A stretch of 19,201 nucleotides of DNA, taken from Methylomonas sp. GTDB taxonomy: Bacteria > Pseudomonadota > Gammaproteobacteria > Methylococcales > Methylomonadaceae. The stretch lies in NCBI GenBank assembly GCA_026988195.1, contig JALSLS010000183.1:1-19201 (forward strand), given 5' to 3'. This document shows positions 1 to 7,412 of the stretch, piece after piece. The number at the start of each line of letters is the position of its first letter. Within the stretch, counting starts at the first letter, position 1. The notes under the pieces were generated by a model that saw nothing but the letters and a program-made list of their open reading frames with translations, did not search any database and was not told the origin of the DNA. The position numbers and the translations under genes are program-made.

Positions 1-145
1 CTGACGCAGGATTTTTGTTCGTATTCAAGACGTATAAATAGGCGCATAGCAAGCTACGCAACTATTTATACAACGCAGAAGACGGACAAAAAGACAAGTT
101 AGATGCTCAAGTTATTTCGTGCACGTTCCTTAAGGAACCTTAAAA
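1..145. repeat. Hairpin-type intergenic repeat, copy A (left edge)
   Basis: This is an imperfect palindrome. GTATAAATA (32-40) pairs with TATTTATAC (63-71) around a core that itself folds (TAGC-AA-GCTA, 47-56). The flanks continue the symmetry loosely: TTTTTGTTCGT near 12-22 against ACGGACAAAAA near 82-92. The element resembles the reverse complement of the hairpin at the right edge of the window. They share GCAGG-TTTT, AGGCGCATAG, AAAAGACAAGT-AGA and CGTTCCTTA-GGA in the same order. The core AGGC-CATAGCAAGCTACG is also found in the 161-bp palindrome at 10008-10168. The left end may be cut off by the window. No coding potential is visible. Confidence 0.6.
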
Positions 146-161
146 AATGAGCTTACCCACT

Positions 162-275
162 GAGAGCCTCTCTGCCATTAAGGTAAGTAGGATGTGCTGA
201 CGATAGGAAGCGCATCAACGGCAAGCGATGCGCTTCCTATCGTCAGCACATCCTACATCAATTTATCCCTTAAGA
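162..275. repeat. REP-like palindrome, copy 1
   Basis: The core is a perfect 30-bp inverted repeat, 187-216 against 227-256, with a 10-nt loop. Its arm begins GTAGGATGTGCTGACGATAG. Related copies lie at 9940-10007 and 15904-15973. The outer sequence CTGCCATTAAG just left of the core is also shared with the flank of copy 3 in reverse orientation, so the repeated unit is longer than the hairpin. CTCTCT...TTAAGG and CCCTTAAGAGAGAG extend the symmetry outside the core. No transposase (RAYT or other) lies in the window. Confidence 0.85.
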
Positions 276-399
276 GAGAGCCTTACAGCTAAATTATAAT
301 GCTTGGGTAAGATCATTCTTATAATGTTTCTAACTTAATGTCATTGTCTTTCAATCTCTACCTTTTAAATATTTGGATTTCTGCTGAGAGTATAAATAA

Positions 400-1066
400 T
401 CAGACACACCAACCTTTTATTGTTTCCAATAAGTAAACAATAAGCTAATATAACTAGAAAAATAATTAATTAAAATAAATCTTCGAATTAGCCTATATTT
501 TGAATCTTAAATCTCAATTAATAAGCTAAGTCTTTATTGAATAAAGGTTTATTTTTTTATACACAATAGCTGTGGATAACTCTGTGAATAAGTTCTCAAT
601 ACCCTCCTTCACCCCTTTAAAATATAGTGCTTGAATCAAATTGCTTACTTTTTATACAATAGCTATTTAAACATTTACTTTCAATAACTTAACTTTGTCA
701 ATACAGGAAGCAAAGGTTTATTTTATAGAAATATTTGACAAATTTATCTATTATAATTTTTTGTGTATAACTCATTGATTCTTTCTTTTTGATCCATAAA
801 TAAACAAACTCGACTATTAACAAATAGATATAAAAGACCAGCATTCTATAACAACATTATTGTTAGGGCGCAGACTTTATAACCTATTTTTTTACAAAGT
901 ATTGCAGGCTAAAGCCAGCGCCCCATATCCCGACTTTCAATCACCAAACTTTCTAACCCATATGTCTTTTAGCTGGTAGTTTATTTTTATCCATTTATAA
1001 ACAACTACCTGATTACGTACGAGTCTCAGCCATTTTATAAAAACACCGATTCAACTGTTATTCACC
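400..1066. other. Very AT-rich gene-free region with DnaA-box cluster (candidate oriC)
   Basis: No gene is visible. Four perfect matches to the DnaA box consensus TTATNCACA are seen: TTATACACA at 557-565 (plus), TGTGGATAA at 571-579 (minus, the canonical TTATCCACA box), TGTGAATAA at 583-591 (minus) and TGTGTATAA at 762-770 (minus). Weaker matches are TTATACAAT at 652-660 and TTATTCACC at 1058-1066. The flanks at 400-556 and 660-850 are extremely AT-rich, as expected of a DNA-unwinding element. The tight group at 557-591 resembles the box arrangements of known gammaproteobacterial origins. The right part (about 865-925) holds a small GGGCGC/GCGCCC inverted pair of unknown role. Against a chromosomal oriC, the usual neighbours (dnaA, dnaN, mnmG, rpmH) are not in the window. 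A DnaA-titration or regulatory site is the alternative. Confidence 0.5.
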
Positions 1067-1067
1067 A

Positions 1068-1250
1068 TCTCGGCAGGGATTCACATTATGCTATCCTGCA
1101 TAATGCCCTTTGGGTAAATGCAAATCTGTTCCAGACAGATTTGTGCCGAGATCCAGAATCCAAGGATGGGATGATTGTATAAACAAGTATCTGCTCATTA
1201 TTCAGATCGTACATCCCTATACACTGGATACCAGCAATCCCTGCTGGTAT
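1068..1250. repeat. Cluster of small intergenic hairpins upstream of the 5'-nucleotidase gene
   Basis: Several nested inverted repeats are visible. ATCTCGGCA at about 1068 faces TGCCGAGAT at about 1143-1151. Inside them lie ATTATGC/GCATAAT (1085-1104) and CAAATCTGT/ACAGATTTG (1121-1143). A separate perfect hairpin, ATACCAGCA-ATCCC-TGCTGGTAT, spans 1228-1250. The CCAGCA...TGCTGG type of unit resembles intergenic mosaic repeats widespread in proteobacteria. Short open frames on both strands here follow the symmetry of the repeats and do not look like genes. Confidence 0.5.
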
Positions 1251-1381
1251 GACGTGGAACTGGTGTGCTGTATATGGCGGAAGCTCATGGGTAATCAGGT
1301 TAATAAATAAACTTGTTAAGGAAAAATATAATCCAGCAAGCATGCTAAACTTTCTATCGCATATCTAAAAAAGGAATCTTT

Positions 1382-2338
1382 ATGTCATTAAATTTATCAG
1401 ATACTTTAGTTATAGGCATTTCTGCTACTGCTTTATTTGATTTAAAACAAGCCGATGAAGTTTTTCGTGAAAAATACAGTCAAGATAAAGATACTGCTAT
1501 TTCAGAATACCGAAAATATATGCTTGAAAGGGAAGATGAAGCACTAGATGATGGAACAGGCATGCCGCTAGTTAAAGCATTACTTGAGTTAAATAAATAC
1601 CAACCAGAAGGTGAAGCTCCCTTAGTTGAAGTGGTTGTAATGTCACGAAATAGCCCTGAGACGGGAATAAGAGTTTTACAAAATATCAGAAACAAACAGC
1701 TAAAAATTTCTAGGCATGCGTTTACGGGGGGAGAGTCGGTTGTTGATTATTTGGGAGCTTTTGATGTGGATTTATTTTTAACAACCATGGTTAAAGATGC
1801 TCAAAAAGTAATTGATGGAAAAAAATGTGCAGCAGCTATCTTGAAAAATCCTCCCCAAAATCTAAAAAATATGCCAGAAGATCAAGTCAGAATTGCCTTT
1901 GATGGAGACGCTGTTTTATTTGATGAAAGCAGTGAGATTGTTTATAAAGCTGAAGGTTTAGATAAGTTTTGTGAAACGGAAGATTTACAACAGAATGAAC
2001 CTATGAAAGAAGGCCCTTATGCCGCCTTACTTAAAAAGTTAGCAAGACTGCAAGAAAGACTGCCTTTTAGTATCGAACGTTCACCTGTCAGAATTTCAAT
2101 TGTGACTGCTAGAAGTGCGCCAGCAGAAATGAGAGTGATAAAAACTCTTAGACATTGGGGGGTTTATGTCGATGAAATATTTTTTATGGGTGGCTTAGAA
2201 AAAACTAAAATATTAGAAGCATTCCATCCCCATATCTTTTTTGATGACCAAGACCTTCATCTTGAAAATGCGGCTAAAGTGGTTCCCTCAGGGAAAGTAC
2301 CTTATTTGAGCACGTCATCTTTAAATAACAAAGAGTAG
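1382..2338 (+). CDS. Cytosolic 5'-nucleotidase
   Basis: The 318-residue product looks like a member of the 5'-nucleotidase family related to eukaryotic cytosolic NT5C1 enzymes (PF06189), which hydrolyse nucleoside monophosphates to nucleoside and phosphate. The N-terminal half contains VVVMSRNSPETGIRVL (residues 85-99). The HAD-like catalytic motif IAFDGDAVLF is at 171-180, with D174 and D176 as the presumed nucleophile and acid/base. A late TARSAPAEMRVIKTL segment (about 233) and HIFFDDQ supply the remaining HAD-type motifs. No signal peptide or membrane segment is seen, so it should act in the cytoplasm. The ATG has an AAGGA sequence at a good distance. It appears to be a single gene, with a large inverted repeat between it and yaeQ. 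The family call is confident; substrate preference cannot be read. Confidence 0.88.
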   Translation: MSLNLSDTLVIGISATALFDLKQADEVFREKYSQDKDTAISEYRKYMLEREDEALDDGTGMPLVKALLELNKYQPEGEAPLVEVVVMSRNSPETGIRVLQNIRNKQLKISRHAFTGGESVVDYLGAFDVDLFLTTMVKDAQKVIDGKKCAAAILKNPPQNLKNMPEDQVRIAFDGDAVLFDESSEIVYKAEGLDKFCETEDLQQNEPMKEGPYAALLKKLARLQERLPFSIERSPVRISIVTARSAPAEMRVIKTLRHWGVYVDEIFFMGGLEKTKILEAFHPHIFFDDQDLHLENAAKVVPSGKVPYLSTSSLNNKE

Positions 2339-2416
2339 CGGGAGCTTTAAATAGTTATATCTTTGCGAACCACCTAAAGTTCATAGAAACTATTCAGCAA
2401 CTTTAGTGAAGTACAT

Positions 2417-2507
2417 TGTAGGAGCGTCCGCCCTCGGCGCGAATAAAATGATGCTCTTTTCTCTAAAACATTCAATTATGTTCGCGCCGAGGGCGGGCGC
2501 TCCTACA
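2417..2507. repeat. Inverted repeat with 27-bp arms
   Basis: The left arm (2417-2443, beginning TGTAGGAGCG and ending GGCGCGAA) and the right arm (2481-2507) match at 26 of 27 positions in inverted orientation, around a 37-nt AT-rich loop. The arms are far more GC-rich than the surroundings. The unit lies 79 bp after the 5'-nucleotidase stop and 78 bp before yaeQ. It starts with the same TGTAGGA as the REP copies elsewhere in the window but is otherwise a different family. It may act as a transcript 3' end or may be a non-autonomous mobile repeat. Confidence 0.75.
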
Positions 2508-2585
2508 TCATAGTCATATAGATTTAATTACTCTGTACAATACCGTGATTAAATCGTATTTTCCCTACTCAATAAATTTACCCTT

Positions 2586-3110
2586 ATGGCTATTAGTTCA
2601 ACCATCAATAAAATTTCTCTTAATATTGCCAATATGGATCAGCATTATTATCAAAATCATGAGTTAACAGTGGCACAACACCCCTCAGAAAATGATTTTC
2701 GGTTTATGATTCGATTAATCGCTTTTATGGCGAATGCAAGTGAACGCTTGGCGTTTACAAAAGGTTTAAGTAGTGATGATGAGCCGGAACTATGGCAGAA
2801 AACACTGACTGATGATATTGAGTTATGGGTTGACTTGGGGCAAGTTGATGATAAAAGAATTCGCAAGGCCTGTGGTCGATCAGGTCAAGTTATCATTTAT
2901 ACCTATCATGATAAGAAGGCCAAAGTGTGGTGGGAGCAACAAAAAGATAAGCTGCAACGCTTTACTAATTTAAAGGTTTTTCATATTAATGCTGAGGGTG
3001 TGGAGGCTATGGTTAAGCGTTCTATGAATTTACAATGCAATATTCAAGATGGGGAAATGTATTTAAATGATGAAGAGTTTAATTTTACGATTACTCTTGA
3101 GCATTTATAG
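2586..3110 (+). CDS. yaeQ: YaeQ family protein
   Basis: The 174-residue product matches the YaeQ family (PF07152) from end to end and is close to the E. coli length of about 181. Conserved features seen are the HPSE motif (32-35), the RLIAFM-ASERLAFTKGL segment (43-61), DDEPELW (64-70), WVDLGQVDDKRIRKAC (81-96) and the late LQCNIQDGEMYL segment. YaeQ structures have a PD-(D/E)XK nuclease-like fold. Overexpressed YaeQ was first described as compensating for loss of RfaH, but no firm molecular role is known. The ATG gives the family's usual N-terminus; its ribosome binding site is weak. The gene appears to stand alone and is convergent with the acyltransferase-like gene downstream. Confidence 0.92.
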   Translation: MAISSTINKISLNIANMDQHYYQNHELTVAQHPSENDFRFMIRLIAFMANASERLAFTKGLSSDDEPELWQKTLTDDIELWVDLGQVDDKRIRKACGRSGQVIIYTYHDKKAKVWWEQQKDKLQRFTNLKVFHINAEGVEAMVKRSMNLQCNIQDGEMYLNDEEFNFTITLEHL

Positions 3111-3148
3111 ATATTAAAAGCTTGCTATCCCTGTGTACGGTATCTTTA

Positions 3149-3312
3149 CGTTTGTAACCGTTCAGCCCCCCTCTTTGGAAAAAAGGGCGTAAAGGGAGTT
3201 TTATTAGACAAATCCCCCTCAATCCCCCGTTGTACATGGATGTACTAGTGTCGCATTAGGCAGGAGCCGATTGAGACCTTTTTCAAAGGGGGAGGTGGGC
3301 GGTTACTTACGT
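3149..3312. repeat. MITE-like inverted repeat between convergent genes
   Basis: The left arm, from about 3149 (GTAACCGTTCAGCCCCCCTC then TTTGGAAAAA), pairs imperfectly with the right arm ending near 3312 (TTTTTCAAAGGGGGAGG then TGGGCGGTTAC). The arms are about 30 bp and the whole unit is about 160 bp. The interior has short runs of CCCCCT/CCCCC and a small TGTACATGGATGTAC palindrome (3231-3245). It fills almost the whole gap between yaeQ and the end of the acyltransferase-like gene. No coding capacity is seen. It is probably a non-autonomous repeat and could also define transcript ends in both directions. Confidence 0.55.
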
Positions 3313-3324
3313 TTAGTTGATTTT

Positions 3325-4638
3325 TCAGCTTTCATCAAGTAATTCAGCTAAAACCAGTTGATGTAATTTTTCTATTTGTTCGGGGCTTGCTAGTGGTTCA
3401 ACAAAGTTATAACTTAAAGTCAGTTGCTTTTGATAAATACAGCATAAAAAAGCTAAACCAGGCGGGGTAGTGACTTGGCATAGGTGAAAAAGAGAACTTA
3501 TTTCTGCACCCAGAAAATGGCTGGAAGGAATGTCTAAGGTGCCAATATCTGAAAACCAAAATGAGCTACGTTCTTTTTGCTTGCTAGTAAGACGTAATAC
3601 TTTTCCGTATTCGGCAAGGGATAGCCAACTGCCTGCCCACATCAGGGGTAGAAAGGCATAGTCGAGTTGTTGACGGATAACATCTCTATTTTGTTGTTTG
3701 AGGTGAGCAAATAGTTTATTGCGATCTTGAACTAATTCTCGTGGGGCTTGTGCAAATAATGCACAAACATGGTTTGCAATAAGAGGGCTTAGGGCTCTTT
3801 GTTTACGTAAGTTAAAGGCATAAGGTGCGCAATAAGCTTCACCTAGCTGTTCAGGGTTTAATTTATCTAGAGCGCGCATTAGGCAGCCAATATAGTAAAG
3901 GCTGGTGCCTGTTAAACCTACTTGTTTTCTGGCCAGTTTAGATACTTGTGCTGTTTGTTCTGCACTAAGCTTGTAAATACTGTAATTTAAGTGTTGAGGT
4001 GGTTCTGATTTAAAAGGTTGAATGCTTTCAAACCGGTCTATAGATGCAATATAGCGTTTACCTTTTAATAGTAAGGTCAGTTTTTTCCACCAAGAATATT
4101 TATCTAACTGTTGCTTAACTAATGGTTGAGTATTTCCTTGGGTAAAAGCTGAGGTATCTTCAGCGGATAAATATTTAAGAATTAGATCAATTCCTCTAGC
4201 ATCACAAAAAGGGTGAATCCAGCGGATAAAGAAGGTGGTTTTAGTTGAGTTACTGATAAGGTGGAACTCAATGGCAGTGGTTTCTTCTCTCTTTTGTTTA
4301 TGATTGATTAATTGTTTAACCGTGTCTTTTTGAAAGGTGTGTTCTGCTTGATTGTCTGTGCAGTTATGTTGAAAGAATAGTTGCGGAGGCGTTTCTCGTT
4401 TACACCAGTAAAAACGCTTTCCTCGTTGTTGCAGGCTAGCTAAAGCAACAGGAAATTGCTGACTGAAGTGATGAATACGCTGTTGTAGTTTTTCTATATC
4501 AGGTGATTGACTCAACTCTAAGCCAAAACCACATAAACTGCCTGCCAGTCCATCCTGACGAATTTCTTCATCCATTGCCAAGGTAAAACAATCAGCAATG
4601 TTTAAAGGCTCTAAAATATCCTGTTTGCAATCACTCAT
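3325..4638 (-). CDS. Condensation-superfamily (HxxxD) acyltransferase-like protein
   Basis: The 437-residue product has the hallmark HxxxDxxG motif of the condensation/BAHD/wax-ester-synthase superfamily, seen as HPFCDARG with H142, D146 and G149. Length and layout fit a stand-alone two-lobe enzyme of this fold: an N-terminal half carrying the motif, and a C-terminal half with an LRKQRALSPLIANHV segment near 284-298 and a late FWFSDIGTLDIP segment. Enzymes of this fold move an acyl group, often from a carrier protein, to an amine or alcohol. It has no adenylation, carrier or thioesterase domain. It starts inside the stop codon of the upstream ACP gene (ATGA overlap), so the two are almost certainly translated together and the ACP is its likely partner. 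The substrate is unknown. Because the fold diverges widely, a non-catalytic or epimerase-like role cannot be excluded. Confidence 0.7.
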   Translation of the reverse strand: MSDCKQDILEPLNIADCFTLAMDEEIRQDGLAGSLCGFGLELSQSPDIEKLQQRIHHFSQQFPVALASLQQRGKRFYWCKRETPPQLFFQHNCTDNQAEHTFQKDTVKQLINHKQKREETTAIEFHLISNSTKTTFFIRWIHPFCDARGIDLILKYLSAEDTSAFTQGNTQPLVKQQLDKYSWWKKLTLLLKGKRYIASIDRFESIQPFKSEPPQHLNYSIYKLSAEQTAQVSKLARKQVGLTGTSLYYIGCLMRALDKLNPEQLGEAYCAPYAFNLRKQRALSPLIANHVCALFAQAPRELVQDRNKLFAHLKQQNRDVIRQQLDYAFLPLMWAGSWLSLAEYGKVLRLTSKQKERSSFWFSDIGTLDIPSSHFLGAEISSLFHLCQVTTPPGLAFLCCIYQKQLTLSYNFVEPLASPEQIEKLHQLVLAELLDES

Positions 4639-4874
4639 GCGTTTTTATGTCTTAATATCCATTGTTCAAGCGCTTTAAATGTTTGTACATTATCAGGCTC
4701 AATTTCTGTATCAGGCAAAGTGATACTATAATTATCTTCAATAAACATGATAAGACGCATAATGCCCATACTATCCAGACCCGCTTCTAATAAGTCATCT
4801 TCATCGCTAAATTTTTCGGGTTCAGCTACAAAAATGAGTTCTTCAAAGATAAAGGCACGTAGTTTTTTTTTCAT
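4635..4874 (-). CDS. Acyl carrier protein (phosphopantetheine-binding)
   Basis: This 79-residue acidic protein has one PP-binding domain. The attachment site is LLEAGLDSMGIMRL, with Ser35 as the predicted 4'-phosphopantetheine site. The helix III region follows (ITLPDTEIEPDNVQTF). GLDSMG in place of the GADSLD type of fatty-acid AcpP suggests a dedicated carrier of secondary metabolism, closer to small aryl or peptidyl carriers. It is the first gene of a leftward pair and overlaps the next gene by 4 bp. The 133 bp upstream are shared with the divergent oxidoreductase-ketosynthase operon, so one intergenic region can set expression of the carrier and the chain-building enzymes together. No clear Shine-Dalgarno sequence precedes the ATG. 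Confidence 0.9.
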   Translation of the reverse strand: MKKKLRAFIFEELIFVAEPEKFSDEDDLLEAGLDSMGIMRLIMFIEDNYSITLPDTEIEPDNVQTFKALEQWILRHKNA

Positions 4875-4935
4875 TATTTTATAAGTTATAATTTACAGGA
4901 TGCTCTTTACAGCACCTCTATTGAATGGGGGACTG

Positions 4936-4965
4936 TTATCAATCTCAAATTATAACGTATATAAT
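4936..4965 (+). promoter_or_regulatory. Candidate promoter in the divergent region, with symmetric -10 box
   Basis: For the rightward operon, TTATCA (4936-4941) and a perfect TATAAT (4960-4965) are 18 bp apart, and the GTG start at 5008 follows with a strong AAAAGGGGA ribosome site (4992-5000). The -10 is one half of a near-palindrome, ATTATAACGTATATAAT (4949-4965), so the minus strand also reads TATAAT at 4954-4949 toward the ACP gene. The matching minus-strand -35 is poor. The leftward transcript may therefore start elsewhere. Confidence 0.4.
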
Positions 4966-5007
4966 CTATAAAATGATAAACAGAATGAGTCAAAAGGGGA
5001 ATCATTA

Positions 5008-6237
5008 GTGACAGATAATTGTCATGTTCTTATTATTGGTGCAGGCCCTTCAGGAACTGTAGCCGCTGCATTACTACAGAACAAAGGCTACCAAGTTACT
5101 ATTATTGAGCGAGAATTGTTTCCTCGGTTTAGTATTGGTGAAAGTTTATTACCCCAGTGTATGGAGTTTATTGAGCAGGCTGGTATGTTAGATGCCGTTT
5201 ATGCCGCTGGTTTTCAATTAAAAGCGGGGGCTGTGTTTATCAATAAGGAACAATATTCTGACTTTTGTTTTTCAGATAAGTTTTCGGCAGGTTTTGATAC
5301 TACTTTTCAGGTTCAGCGCGATAAGTTTGATTTATTACTAGCCAATGAAGCTCAGAGAATGGGAGTAGATATTCGCTGGCAACAACAAGTTATTGCCGCT
5401 GATTTTTCTCAAGATAAGCCCGTCTTGACGGTTAACAAGGAAATGGGTGGTCGCTATCAAATTGAAAGCTCTTTTGTATTAGATGCCAGTGGGTTTGGGC
5501 GAGTGTTACCTCGACTGTTATCATTAGAAAAACCTTCAGATTTTCCTTGTCGTCAGTCATTATTTAGTCATATTGAAGATGGTATTGATTGTATTGAATA
5601 TGATCGCAATAAAATTCGTATTATTGTCCATCCAGAACATAGAGACACTTGGTATTGGTTAATCCCCTTTAGTGATGGTCGCTGCAGTATTGGTGTCGTC
5701 GCTGAACCTAAGTTTTTTGAAGCTTTTGGGAATGATTATCAACAGGTTTTTCAAGCATTGGTTTTTCAGGATCCCTCTTTAGCGGCTTTGTTAAAAAATG
5801 CTGTATTTGATACTAAGGTGAATAGTATTAAAGGCTATAGTGCCGATGTAAGCACATTACATGGTAAAGGCTATGCTTTATTAGGTAATGCAGGTGAGTT
5901 TTTAGACCCTGTTTTTTCCTCAGGTGTCACTATAGCAATGAAGTCTGCCAGTTTAGCTGCTGAGGTTTTAGATAAGCAGCTAAAGGGTGAAGCGGTTGAT
6001 TGGGAAAAAGATTTTTCTGAGCCTCTGCAAATAGGCGTAGAAACCTTTAGAACCTTTGTAACGGCTTGGTATGAAGGTGGTTTACAAGATGTGGTTTTTT
6101 ATGGACAACAACAGGCTAATATTAAACAAATGATTTGTTCTATTTTGGCGGGTTATGTGTGGGATGAAAAAAATCCCTATGTTAAAAATTCTCGTGCAAG
6201 GCTAAAGACGTTGGCTGAATTATGCCGGGAACCATGA
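5008..6237 (+). CDS. FAD-dependent oxidoreductase, flavin-halogenase-like
   Basis: The 409-residue flavoprotein has an N-terminal Rossmann motif GAGPSG (11-16) followed by VTIIERELFPRFSIGESLLP. A second FAD motif, GNAGEFLDPVFSSG, is at 293-306. WYWLIP at 215-220 matches the WxWxIP signature of FADH2-dependent halogenases. K72 in FQLKAGAVF sits where the catalytic lysine of PltA/CmlS-type halogenases lies. Homologous flavoproteins, many of unproven chemistry, occur in aryl polyene, flexirubin and xanthomonadin clusters. It could halogenate, hydroxylate or oxidise the pathway product. It starts at GTG with a strong AAAAGGGGA site 7 nt upstream and opens the five-gene rightward operon. Its stop overlaps the next start (ATGA). 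The enzyme class is secure; halogenase activity is an open inference. Confidence 0.82.
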   Translation: MTDNCHVLIIGAGPSGTVAAALLQNKGYQVTIIERELFPRFSIGESLLPQCMEFIEQAGMLDAVYAAGFQLKAGAVFINKEQYSDFCFSDKFSAGFDTTFQVQRDKFDLLLANEAQRMGVDIRWQQQVIAADFSQDKPVLTVNKEMGGRYQIESSFVLDASGFGRVLPRLLSLEKPSDFPCRQSLFSHIEDGIDCIEYDRNKIRIIVHPEHRDTWYWLIPFSDGRCSIGVVAEPKFFEAFGNDYQQVFQALVFQDPSLAALLKNAVFDTKVNSIKGYSADVSTLHGKGYALLGNAGEFLDPVFSSGVTIAMKSASLAAEVLDKQLKGEAVDWEKDFSEPLQIGVETFRTFVTAWYEGGLQDVVFYGQQQANIKQMICSILAGYVWDEKNPYVKNSRARLKTLAELCREP

Positions 6238-7412
6238 GGTTTTTTCTTAATGATTTAGGCATGCTCTCCGCGGTGGGGAATAATCCAACAGCCATGTTAG
6301 AAAGGTTACAGGCGGGTGACCGTACAGGTTTAAAATTGACTGATAAATACAGTACACATCCAATTTATGTAGGTGAAGTGAATGCTGATTTACCGGAGAT
6401 AGAAAGCCAATATAGTGTCTATGACTGTAAAAACAATCGCTTGTTATTAGCAGCATTAACTCAAATTCGAGATACAGTTGATTCAATGATTACTCAATAT
6501 GGGGTTAATAGAATAGCGGTAGTGTTAGGAACAAGTACCTCCGGAGTCCGTAATACTGAATTAGCATTGGCCTCTGTCGCTAAATATAAAGTCAAACCAG
6601 AGGCCTTTCATTATAAACAGCAACAATTGGCTGGAGGGGCAGATTTTTTAGCTCATTTTTTAGGGTTAACAGGTCCGGCTTATGCAATATCAACGGCCTG
6701 TTCATCCAGTGGAAAAGCTTTTGCTTCAGCTCGTAGGTTAATATCTCTTGGTTTGTGTGATGCTGTGATTGTAGGAGGGGCGGATACTTTATGTCAGTTT
6801 ACAGTTCACGGTTTTGATGCCTTAGCTTCTGTATCAGAGGGTTTATGTAAACCCTTTGCTCAGCACCGAGACGGGATTAATTTATCTGAAGGCGTTGCTT
6901 TATTTGTGATGAGTAAAGAACCTGGGCCAGTTGAATTAAAAGGTATTGGTGCAAGCAGTGATGCATATCATTTTTCCGCCCCCGATCCAGACGGCGGGGC
7001 TGTCATATCAGCCATGAAAATGGCATTAGCTGAAGCAGAAATGCTTCCAGAACAGATTGATTATCTTAATATGCATGGAACCGCGACCCCCTTGAATGAT
7101 GCCATGGAAAGTAAAGCGGTTGCACAAGTTTTTGGGGATAAAACTGCAGTAAGTTCAAGTAAGGGAATGACTGGACATGCATTGGGTGCGGCAGCTGCAA
7201 TTGAGCTAGGTATCTGTTGGGGATTATTAAGCAGTACCGATGAGCAGGGGATATTAATTCCTAATATTAATGCTGATTTATTAGATGATAGATTACCTAA
7301 GTTAAATTACCTTCAGCAAGGGCAAAGTTTAGGGCGTAAAATTAATCATTGTCAGAGTAATTCTTTTGCGTTTGGTGGAAATAATATTTCAATTGTTGTT
7401 AGCCGAGCATGA
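6234..7412 (+). CDS. Beta-ketoacyl-ACP synthase, ApeO-like
   Basis: This 392-residue thiolase-fold enzyme extends an ACP-bound chain by decarboxylative Claisen condensation. The full catalytic set is present: Cys156 in STACSSSGKA, His281 in LNMHGTATP, Lys310 and His315 in SSSKGMTGHALGA. It is therefore predicted active and not a chain-length factor. The C-terminal NSFAFGGNN loop is also present. I chose ATG 6234, which overlaps the upstream stop (ATGA) and gives an MRFFLNDLGMLSAVGNN start. An in-frame ATG at 6222 adds four residues and has no ribosome site. It is first in the KS-DH-KR-KS order that corresponds to apeO-apeP-apeQ-apeR in E. coli-type aryl polyene loci. In that system, condensing and dehydrating enzymes are reported to work as pairs with other cluster members, and those partner genes are not seen here. 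Confidence 0.87.
   Translation: MRFFLNDLGMLSAVGNNPTAMLERLQAGDRTGLKLTDKYSTHPIYVGEVNADLPEIESQYSVYDCKNNRLLLAALTQIRDTVDSMITQYGVNRIAVVLGTSTSGVRNTELALASVAKYKVKPEAFHYKQQQLAGGADFLAHFLGLTGPAYAISTACSSSGKAFASARRLISLGLCDAVIVGGADTLCQFTVHGFDALASVSEGLCKPFAQHRDGINLSEGVALFVMSKEPGPVELKGIGASSDAYHFSAPDPDGGAVISAMKMALAEAEMLPEQIDYLNMHGTATPLNDAMESKAVAQVFGDKTAVSSSKGMTGHALGAAAAIELGICWGLLSSTDEQGILIPNINADLLDDRLPKLNYLQQGQSLGRKINHCQSNSFAFGGNNISIVVSRA

Noticed and set aside
1086..1343. Overlapping short open frames on both strands upstream of the 5'-nucleotidase gene
   Set aside because: They run through several small inverted repeats, have no ribosome site and no recognisable protein features.
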